From: Nitrospirae bacterium JdFR-85
GTDB lineage: Bacteria; Nitrospirota; Thermodesulfovibrionia; Thermodesulfovibrionales; JdFR-85
Length of the DNA stretch: 64,000 nt
Direction of reading: 5' to 3'
NCBI GenBank assembly: GCA_002011745.1
Contig: MTOU01000009.1
Coordinates: 1-64,000 of the forward strand
Part shown: positions 41,146-48,703 of the stretch, piece by piece
Numbering within the stretch: the first letter of the stretch is position 1
How the letters are laid out: each line of letters opens with the position of its first letter
Notes under the pieces: model-generated
The model's database searches: none
Told to the model about the DNA's origin: nothing
What the model saw: the letters and a program-made list of their open reading frames with translations, nothing else
Translations under genes and position numbers: made by a program

Positions 41146-43470
41146 TTAATCTTTTTCTTCTCTGCACACAACCTCTCCAACATTGACTATCAGATCTTCA
41201 GACTCCGGAACCTTGAGACTCGTTCTACATTCTCTGTCTCCTTTAAAGAGCCTTATGGGATACTCCCCTGAGAGTATATCTTCTATGTAAAAGAACCCGT
41301 CTTTGCCTGTGACGCTCTGGATGGTTTTATCATTAATTGTTAGCTCAAGCCCAACGAATTCTGCTGGGGTCTTCCTGTCCTCTTGTATCCAATACAGATA
41401 CCCCTCCACAGCTCTCAGTCTCTTTACAGAAAATTCCACAACCCCTCCACTCCGGTAATAGGGAGCCACAGTCCTGACACCCTCTGTAAGGCTGTAGCCC
41501 AAGGGCAACTCCTCTGCAGACACCGAAATGGTATTCTCACTATAGGCAGTCAATTCAGACAGAAACAGGGTACCATCTCTGGAGGTCTCTCCCATGTACT
41601 GGCCGTTCAGTCTTACCTTTATATCCTGAATACCTGTGCTTACCAGGGCAAACCCTTCATGGATTGGCCTGCCCAGATGGAGTTCTCCGTTAATCATAAC
41701 AACAGAGCCAGAAAGGTTTATCTCTATTGTGCCTGTTGAATCTGATTTCCAATACTCTCCTGAGAGGTTGAAGTTTCTACCGTGATGTTCCAGTCTTGTA
41801 TTACCCTTCAGGGATGTCTCAGAATTGAACTCTCCTTCAACCTGGACCCTGTAGCCTGTTCCTGGGCCTCTGGGAGGATTTTTGTGGAAGGAGGCTACAG
41901 CAGTAGTACCATCTTCTTCACCTTTGACCCTCACTGAAGAGATATGTCCATTGCCCAAGGGCACCAGAAGTCCAAACTCTACCAAGTCATTCTCCTGTCC
42001 TGACTCCCATCTCCTGCTTCCCCGAATGTAAAGAGAGCCTCCACGGAACAGGTGTCTCTGATACTGCAGAGAAAGCCTTCTTGTATCCGTCTGATGGCGA
42101 TAATTCGTCTCTGCGTAGGTGGCTGAAAGATAGCCCGCCTTTCCGAGGCTAAACCCCAGCCTGACAGCCCATTCAAGGGCAGGTATTCTGAGAGAGTCAG
42201 TGCTGGAGAGGTTGGCGTACCACTTGGAGAATCCTCTCAGGCTGAGTCCCAGTTTTACAGGTCTTGAAATGAGGTTAATCGCCATAGAACCTCCAAAACC
42301 TGTCCGGTGCTCCCTCATACTTATGGAGCCTTCCAGGTTTACTTCTGCAGTGTTTAAGGCCAAGATAACGGAAGTTACCCCCAGGTTGAAGGTCTCGGAG
42401 TCTGCCTCTGCCCTTATCCCTGCAGTACACCACTCTGTGAGCCCCCGTCTATAAAAACCGAGTCCTGAAAGCCTGCTGTAGTGGAAGCTCTTTTCGCCCA
42501 GGTCTTCCCTTCTGAATCCCAGAGAGAGGCTGTACTCTGAAAGACCCGGCCTGAGAAGACGCGAGGGTATGTAAAAGGGTCTTTTTATTATCCTCTCCCT
42601 TCCGTAGGCGTCTCTTATAATAAGCCTGATCTCTCCTGCCCCAGGTGTGACAGGCAGGTCTGAGAGATAGAACTCTCCGGGGGGTAAGTCAAGTTTTTCT
42701 ACAAGGCTGTCATTTACGTAGATTTCCACTGTAGAGGGGCTGTCAAGTACTCCTTCCACCCCGAGCCCGGGATACCGCAGGAGATAGGGTTTCAGGAGAA
42801 AAGTCTTTTCTATTTTTATACCACCAAAGGTGCCTGCGCTACCGAGCCCTCCAGAGGTAGCCTGAAAGTCTCCGATTACAAGTCTGTGAAGGGTATCCAC
42901 TCTGTCAATGGTAACACTGGTGAGCATCCTTACAAGTCTGTCCTCTGTTGAAGAGTGGACATAAGAAAAATTAGAGTAAAAAAGAGGTTCTCCAGCCCTC
43001 AGAACGGTTTCAAAAGCCCCCCTCAAACTGCCTTTGCTGAACCGGTCATCAGCGTGCCAGGAGATAGAGTAATTCGTATAAAAGGCATTGGTCTTGAGGT
43101 ACTCAGCCTTGAATGGTCGCTCCCGGTGAAGACTCATCCTGGTGGGCACCAGCAGATGTGGATCTGCCTCTATGTAGAGAGTCACTTCCTCTGGGTCTAT
43201 TCTAAAACTGAGTCCTTTTATTGAGCGAAGGGAGACTTCCTCTGCAAAGATAGACTCGCTTTCTGTAAGTCTCAGCCCTATCTGGCTTAGGTCCGCCTTT
43301 CTTAGAAGGATATCTCCATCAGCAGTAAGGGTGAGTATAAAGTCCCCCCTCGGCTGGCCGTTGAGGATGACCCTAAGGATTACTTTTTCTGAGGAAAGGG
43401 CCCATGGAAGGTTGAGGCACAGGGTTAAAAAGGAGACACCCCATAGAAGACATACCAATCTTCTGATCAT
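41146..43470 (-). CDS. Fimbrial outer-membrane usher
   Basis: ATSGGLGSAGTFGGIKIEKTF; RPFYIPSRLLRPGLSEYSLSLGF; middle-domain and C-terminal usher features. Confidence 0.88.
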   Translation of the reverse strand: MIRRLVCLLWGVSFLTLCLNLPWALSSEKVILRVILNGQPRGDFILTLTADGDILLRKADLSQIGLRLTESESIFAEEVSLRSIKGLSFRIDPEEVTLYIEADPHLLVPTRMSLHRERPFKAEYLKTNAFYTNYSISWHADDRFSKGSLRGAFETVLRAGEPLFYSNFSYVHSSTEDRLVRMLTSVTIDRVDTLHRLVIGDFQATSGGLGSAGTFGGIKIEKTFLLKPYLLRYPGLGVEGVLDSPSTVEIYVNDSLVEKLDLPPGEFYLSDLPVTPGAGEIRLIIRDAYGRERIIKRPFYIPSRLLRPGLSEYSLSLGFRREDLGEKSFHYSRLSGLGFYRRGLTEWCTAGIRAEADSETFNLGVTSVILALNTAEVNLEGSISMREHRTGFGGSMAINLISRPVKLGLSLRGFSKWYANLSSTDSLRIPALEWAVRLGFSLGKAGYLSATYAETNYRHQTDTRRLSLQYQRHLFRGGSLYIRGSRRWESGQENDLVEFGLLVPLGNGHISSVRVKGEEDGTTAVASFHKNPPRGPGTGYRVQVEGEFNSETSLKGNTRLEHHGRNFNLSGEYWKSDSTGTIEINLSGSVVMINGELHLGRPIHEGFALVSTGIQDIKVRLNGQYMGETSRDGTLFLSELTAYSENTISVSAEELPLGYSLTEGVRTVAPYYRSGGVVEFSVKRLRAVEGYLYWIQEDRKTPAEFVGLELTINDKTIQSVTGKDGFFYIEDILSGEYPIRLFKGDRECRTSLKVPESEDLIVNVGEVVCREEKD

Positions 43471-44207
43471 CTTTCCTGTAAGGGCTTCCAGGTGTAAGGG
43501 TCAAGGTCAATCTGTTTTTCGGAGTCCCTGGTTTGGAGAATGAGGATCAGCCTGTTGAGACCAGAGGGTTGTGTTTTGGGCGCCTCCACTTTAAATACAC
43601 CTGTACGACCTGCAAGCACATACCAGCCCGTGGCCTCAATATTGAATAGTGCGGTACCTTCACTGTCAAGACCCCTGAGGATAAGTTTCTTAAGCATTAG
43701 ATGAACATTGCCGGTGTTTTCCACATAAACTATAAAATCTCCTTTCCTTTTTTCTGTCTTTATTATTCTGAAGGAGACTCTTCTTTTCTCAGGCATCACG
43801 AAGACAGGGATCCCAATCCTTACTGCAATCTTGAACGCCCTGTCAGTCCCTTCTGAAACAGGTAGTTCCCTTACAAAGACTCTGTAGGTCTTCTCCACTT
43901 CTGGCCACCTACCGCTGTAGCCTACCCTGACAAGCCTTTCACTGCCAGGACTTATCTGAAGGATCCGTGGATAAAAAATGAGACCTTTTGACTCAGTGTA
44001 AACATCCTTCCCGTTCTCAGACTGCCCCCAGGAGAACCCTTCTATCTGAAGGTACATTGTCACCTCGGTCCTGTTAATGAGTCTCAATTCCGCTGTCCTG
44101 TTTTCTGCTTTAAGAAAGACCCTTAAAGGATAGACCATAAGGGAACCGCTGCTACAGATCGAAGCAGTAAAAAGGATTATTAAACTGCCCCAGAGAAGTC
44201 TCTTCAT
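43467..44207 (-). CDS. Periplasmic pilus chaperone (PapD-like)
   Basis: Signal peptide; PLRVFLKAENRTAELRLINRTEVTMYLQIEGFSW; PRILQISPGSERLVRVGY. Confidence 0.87.
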   Translation of the reverse strand: MKRLLWGSLIILFTASICSSGSLMVYPLRVFLKAENRTAELRLINRTEVTMYLQIEGFSWGQSENGKDVYTESKGLIFYPRILQISPGSERLVRVGYSGRWPEVEKTYRVFVRELPVSEGTDRAFKIAVRIGIPVFVMPEKRRVSFRIIKTEKRKGDFIVYVENTGNVHLMLKKLILRGLDSEGTALFNIEATGWYVLAGRTGVFKVEAPKTQPSGLNRLILILQTRDSEKQIDLDPYTWKPLQER

Positions 44208-44220
44208 CTCTTTATTTTAT

Positions 44221-44243
44221 GAGGCAGGCATGATGCCTGCCTC
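44221..44243 (-). other. Intercistronic hairpin between pilin and chaperone genes
   Basis: GAGGCAGGCA-TGA-TGCCTGCCTC, no U-tract. Confidence 0.6.
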
Positions 44244-44254
44244 AAAGGGTTGCT

Positions 44255-44791
44255 TTAATAGACTACAGTGATGGTAACAGTGTCATCTAAATCCACCACT
44301 TCTGTCAGGTCCAGCGCCTGCTGTGCTTGTCCATATACAGTGTATGTCTGATCAGCGCCTGTGCCTGTGAATGGCCCTGCGCAGGAATAGGTACCATAAG
44401 TTGGCGATGAGGTGCAGGAATCACCCCAGACAGTGGTTCTGGCAGCATCGGTGTATAACTCATACAAAACCTGGTAACTTACTATATTATATTGGTCTAA
44501 GCCTGTCATACATCTGCTATTACTACAATTATACAGATTAAGACCTCCATCAATTCCTATCTGGTAAGGGGTTCCATTAGGTGCATTAACCGTAATAGTA
44601 GCCTCTGCGTTGGTGGGCCCTGTAAGGCTGAGGGTACCAAAGTTTAAGTCCGTTGCACTGACGGTTGCTGCCTGAGAAGCTGGATTCACAGCAAGAACAT
44701 TCATTGTCGTACTCACCTCGGCTGCCCACAGCCCGCCTGCCATCAGCAGGGCTATTATCATAACAATCATTACCAGATAGCCCTTCCTCAT
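44255..44791 (-). CDS. SCPU (spore coat protein U)-domain pilin
   Basis: Signal peptide; ATDLNFGTLSLTGPTNAEATITVNAPNGTPYQIGIDGGLN; TVYGQ; C-terminal DTVTITVVY. Confidence 0.85.
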   Translation of the reverse strand: MRKGYLVMIVMIIALLMAGGLWAAEVSTTMNVLAVNPASQAATVSATDLNFGTLSLTGPTNAEATITVNAPNGTPYQIGIDGGLNLYNCSNSRCMTGLDQYNIVSYQVLYELYTDAARTTVWGDSCTSSPTYGTYSCAGPFTGTGADQTYTVYGQAQQALDLTEVVDLDDTVTITVVY

Positions 44792-44841
44792 AACAAGTAC
44801 CTCCTTTTAATGAAACTCTCTGTGCCTATGGCACGGGATAT

Positions 44842-44876
44842 ATTATACTGACGACCGGTAACAGATTGGTTACAAA
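44842..44876 (-). promoter_or_regulatory. Promoter with regulator box TTTGTAACCAATCTGTTACCG-N8-TATAAT (site B) upstream of pilus operon
   Basis: Exact copy of the site A box at the same spacing to TATAAT. Confidence 0.75.
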
Positions 44877-44975
44877 ATAGCATATATCTTTCTTGCATTC
44901 CGAAATGAAAGAGCTTTTATAGATATATACCCCAAAAAACATAAAATTTCTGTTATCATAAAAAAATCTACTGTT

Positions 44976-47108
44976 ATGGGATTCTGGTCTGACATAAAGA
45001 GGGATTTTGAGGCCGTATTTGAGCGTGACCCTGCTGCAAGGAGTAAGCTTGAGGTGATACTCACATATCCAGGATTCCATGCCATCTTCTTTCACCGTAT
45101 AAGCCATGCACTATGGAAGATGAAGATTCCGGTAATACCAAGGCTTCTGTCACATATAGTCAGAATCTTTACAGGTATAGAGATACATCCTGCAGCAAGA
45201 ATAGGCCCTGGATTCTTTATTGACCATGGTATGGGTGTAGTGATCGGAGAGACTACCGAGATTGGTGAAAACTGTCTCCTTTATCAAGGTGTAACCTTGG
45301 GTGGTACAGGCAAGGAGAGGGGTAAACGTCATCCCACCCTTGGAGACAACGTGGTTGTTGGTGCAGGGGCAAAGATACTGGGTGCAATAAGGATCGGGAA
45401 TAATGTTAAAATAGGTGCTAATGCAGTAGTGCTTAAGTCTGTGCCTGACCACTCAATAGTGGTCGGGGTGCCTGGTAGGGTTATAAAGAAGAAGATCCTA
45501 AGGATGACGGACAGAGGCATTGAAGAGGCACTTGACCACATACATATGCCTGACCCGATTGAGGAGAAATTTAAACAAATAGAGTTTCACTTAGGACAGT
45601 TGGAGAAAAAACTTGAAAGACTGGAGGGTAAGGGAGGCAGGATGAGGATATACAATACTCTGACAGGTAAAAAGGATGAATTCACCCCAATTGAACAGGG
45701 TAAAGTAAGGATCTATGTATGTGGTGTCACAGTATATGATTACTGCCATGTGGGGCATGCAAGGAGTGCAATCGTCTTTGATGTTATAAGGAGATACTTC
45801 AAGCACAAGGGCTTTGAGGTAAAATACATAAGAAACTTCACAGACATTGATGATAAGATCATTAAACGTGCCAATGAAGAGGGAATCCCATGGCATGAGG
45901 TGGCAAAGAAATACACAGAGGAGTATTATCAGGATATGGATGCCCTTGGGGTTGAAAGGGCAGATGTAGAGCCAAGGGCAACAGAGTATATAAATGAGAT
46001 GATAGAAATGATCCAGGGTCTTATTGACAAGGGCTATGCCTATGTGGTGGACGGTAATGTCTACTTTGAGGTGGAGAAATTCGGTGAATATGGGAAACTC
46101 TCTAAGAGGTCAAAGGATGAGATGCTTGCAGGTGCAAGAGTTGAGGTGGATGAGAGAAAAAAGAACCCACTTGATTTCGCCCTCTGGAAGGCATCTAAGG
46201 AAGGGGAGCCTTCATGGCCTTCTCCATGGGGAGAAGGTAGACCCGGATGGCATATAGAGTGCTCTGTGATGAGTATGAGGCTTTTGGGAGAGACTTTTGA
46301 TATCCATGGAGGAGGTGCTGACCTCATATTCCCCCATCATGAGAATGAGATAGCCCAGTCAGAGGCATTTACAGGGAAGCCCTTTGTGAGGTACTGGATC
46401 CATAATGGATTCATTACTGTATCAAAGGAGAAGATGTCCAAATCCCTCGGTAACTTCTTCACCATAAGGGAGGTACTGAAGAGATTTGATCCAGAGGTGC
46501 TTAGGGTCTTTCTGCTTTCTACCCACTACAGAAGCCCAATCGAGTTCTCCTATGAGCAACTACTTGATGCAGAAGCATCGGTTGATAGATTCTATACCAC
46601 TGTAATGAGAGTGGAGCAGTATCTTAAATTAATAAAAGAAGATGGCAGAGACACAGATGAAGAACCCTTAGCTGAGGCACTTGAAAAATTTCCTGAAAGG
46701 TTTGAAGAGGCGATGGATGATGACTTCAATACAGCCCTTGCATTGGGGCATATATTTGAACTCATCAAGGAACTCAACAGGTATCTGGACAGAAGACCCC
46801 AGGGCATAAAGGCAAAAGAGACCATTGAGAAGGCCCTCAGCCTCATCAAAAAGTACTCAGCAGTACTGAATATCTTCCAGAGAACACCCTCAGAATGGCA
46901 GATATCACTTTTGAGGACAAAAGGGATTAAACTCACCCCAGAGGAGATTGAAGAGAAGATCAAAGAAAGACAGCAGGCAAGGGCCAGAAAGGACTGGCAG
47001 ACTGCGGACTCCATAAGAGAGGCCCTTTATGAACAGGGTATTGTGCTTGAGGATACCCGTCATGGAACGGTCTGGAGGGTAAAGGTAGGAGAAGAGATAC
47101 CTGTCTGA
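44976..47108 (+). CDS. cysE-cysS: Serine O-acetyltransferase fused in frame to cysteinyl-tRNA synthetase
   Basis: N-terminal CysE hexapeptide domain (DIHPAARIGPG-like, IDHGMGVVIGETTEIGENCLLYQGVTLGGTG), then MRIYNTLTGKKDEFTPIEQGKVRIYVCGVTVYDYCHVGHARS and KMSKSLGN. Confidence 0.93.
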   Translation: MGFWSDIKRDFEAVFERDPAARSKLEVILTYPGFHAIFFHRISHALWKMKIPVIPRLLSHIVRIFTGIEIHPAARIGPGFFIDHGMGVVIGETTEIGENCLLYQGVTLGGTGKERGKRHPTLGDNVVVGAGAKILGAIRIGNNVKIGANAVVLKSVPDHSIVVGVPGRVIKKKILRMTDRGIEEALDHIHMPDPIEEKFKQIEFHLGQLEKKLERLEGKGGRMRIYNTLTGKKDEFTPIEQGKVRIYVCGVTVYDYCHVGHARSAIVFDVIRRYFKHKGFEVKYIRNFTDIDDKIIKRANEEGIPWHEVAKKYTEEYYQDMDALGVERADVEPRATEYINEMIEMIQGLIDKGYAYVVDGNVYFEVEKFGEYGKLSKRSKDEMLAGARVEVDERKKNPLDFALWKASKEGEPSWPSPWGEGRPGWHIECSVMSMRLLGETFDIHGGGADLIFPHHENEIAQSEAFTGKPFVRYWIHNGFITVSKEKMSKSLGNFFTIREVLKRFDPEVLRVFLLSTHYRSPIEFSYEQLLDAEASVDRFYTTVMRVEQYLKLIKEDGRDTDEEPLAEALEKFPERFEEAMDDDFNTALALGHIFELIKELNRYLDRRPQGIKAKETIEKALSLIKKYSAVLNIFQRTPSEWQISLLRTKGIKLTPEEIEEKIKERQQARARKDWQTADSIREALYEQGIVLEDTRHGTVWRVKVGEEIPV

Positions 47109-47109
47109 G

Positions 47110-47844
47110 ATGTCAGAGAGACAGTTCATTTATGGAATTAATCCAGTAAAAGAAGCCCTAAGAGGTAACAGATCTATTTATGAAGTCTTCATATACAAAG
47201 GTAGAAATCCAAATACTGTAAAGTCCATAATAGAATTATGTAAACACAGGGGTGTAAAGGTCTCATTTGTAGAAAGATCCTTCTTCTCATCCTTCCCAAA
47301 GGCACATCAGGGTATCGCTGCCCTCACAGAGTCGCCTCCTTCTCTGAGTATAGAGGACCTCTTTGAAATCTCTCATCAGAAGGGTGAGCCTGCCTTTTAC
47401 CTTGTGGTTGACTCTGTACAGGACCCAAGGAACCTTGGGGCCATTCTCAGGACAGCAGAGGTGGCAGGAGTACACGGAGTGGTCCTGCCTAAAAAACGCA
47501 TAGCAAGGGGTGAGACAGTGGAGAAGGCATCTGCCGGAGCTATGCAACATCTGCCCATAGTAAATGTTCCAAATATCAAACATGCCCTATTAAAATTCAG
47601 AGAAAGAGGTATAACAGTCTATGCTGCAGAGGCGGATGGACAGATACTATACTGGGAGGCTGATATGACAGGGCCTCTCACAATACTGATCGGCTCAGAA
47701 GGGGAAGGGATAAAAAAGACAGTAAAGAGGTATGCTGATTCAGTAATCACCATACCTGTAAGAGGAAAAATAAACTCCCTGAATGTATCTGTTGCCACAG
47801 GTATAATCATCTATGAGGTGCTGAGACAGAGAAAGAAGATATAA
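47110..47844 (+). CDS. rlmB: 23S rRNA (guanosine-2'-O)-methyltransferase RlmB / TrmH family
   Basis: YGINPVKEALRG; DPRNLGAILRTAEVAGVHGVVLPK; LNVSVATGI. Confidence 0.93.
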   Translation: MSERQFIYGINPVKEALRGNRSIYEVFIYKGRNPNTVKSIIELCKHRGVKVSFVERSFFSSFPKAHQGIAALTESPPSLSIEDLFEISHQKGEPAFYLVVDSVQDPRNLGAILRTAEVAGVHGVVLPKKRIARGETVEKASAGAMQHLPIVNVPNIKHALLKFRERGITVYAAEADGQILYWEADMTGPLTILIGSEGEGIKKTVKRYADSVITIPVRGKINSLNVSVATGIIIYEVLRQRKKI

Positions 47845-47845
47845 A

Positions 47846-48592
47846 CTACATGAGGGCTGATTTTAACTCTTCATAGATAACCTGCCCTATCTTAAGACCT
47901 GTCTCAATAATCTCTGGACCGTATACCCTGCCTGTAGGGGTTCTGAAGGTTTCTTTGACCCTCTCAATATAGTCTATCCCCTTCTGATAGTTTCCGAGAA
48001 ACTCCGCAGGGTCTATATTTCCATACTCCAGCATCTGCCATATTGTTGTGGTGAAATTATCAGGTCCCCATCTGAACTTGTCTGCATCATAAAGGGCATC
48101 ACTTATGAGCTGTTCAAAGGAACTGTTTAAAGGAGTGGTCTTCTTGAATGCCTCATGGTTTCTTATTGCAATAACAATAGCCCTTTTTAGTCTTTCCTCT
48201 ATACCAAAACAGTCAAGTATTTTTGAGGCCTCTTGACTGCCTTGGACTGCATGGTCTTCACTGCCCCTTTTGATATCATGCAGCAGTCCTGCAATATGCA
48301 CTGCAAAGACCGCCTCTTCTATCTCTCCCTCAGGCAATGAATACCTCTCTGCATCTATCATAACCAGTGCTCCTGCCTCAATTGCAACTGCCTTTGAGTG
48401 TGCAAAACCATGTCCCATCCCTTCCTGTTCAAGCCTTAGATGATTTATACATTCCCTTAGAAGGGAGTTTTTAGTAAGAAACTCAGAAGACAACTCAATC
48501 TCTCTTCTGAACTGTATATAAAACCTTGGAGGTTTTCTGGTCTTCTCAAGCTCTATCGCCTTCTGTCTCAGTCTTCTATAAAGGGGGTTCAT
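47846..48592 (-). CDS. HD-domain phosphohydrolase-like protein
   Basis: GHGFAHSKAVAIEA; AGLLHDIKRG; DALYDADKFRWGPDN. Confidence 0.85.
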   Translation of the reverse strand: MNPLYRRLRQKAIELEKTRKPPRFYIQFRREIELSSEFLTKNSLLRECINHLRLEQEGMGHGFAHSKAVAIEAGALVMIDAERYSLPEGEIEEAVFAVHIAGLLHDIKRGSEDHAVQGSQEASKILDCFGIEERLKRAIVIAIRNHEAFKKTTPLNSSFEQLISDALYDADKFRWGPDNFTTTIWQMLEYGNIDPAEFLGNYQKGIDYIERVKETFRTPTGRVYGPEIIETGLKIGQVIYEELKSALM

Positions 48593-48627
48593 CTGTTTCT
48601 CCAGATAGCCTTTTCTAATGATAGAAA

Positions 48628-48662
48628 AAAGGGGGATAAGTTGGCAATACTCATCCCCCTTT
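48628..48662 (-). terminator. Intrinsic terminator of the nuo-like operon
   Basis: On minus strand: AAAGGGGGAT...ATCCCCCTTT followed by TTTTCT. Confidence 0.75.
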
Positions 48663-48703
48663 CTAAAAGGAAAGATTTTACTTAAAAGATTCTTTTGTCT
48701 AAA

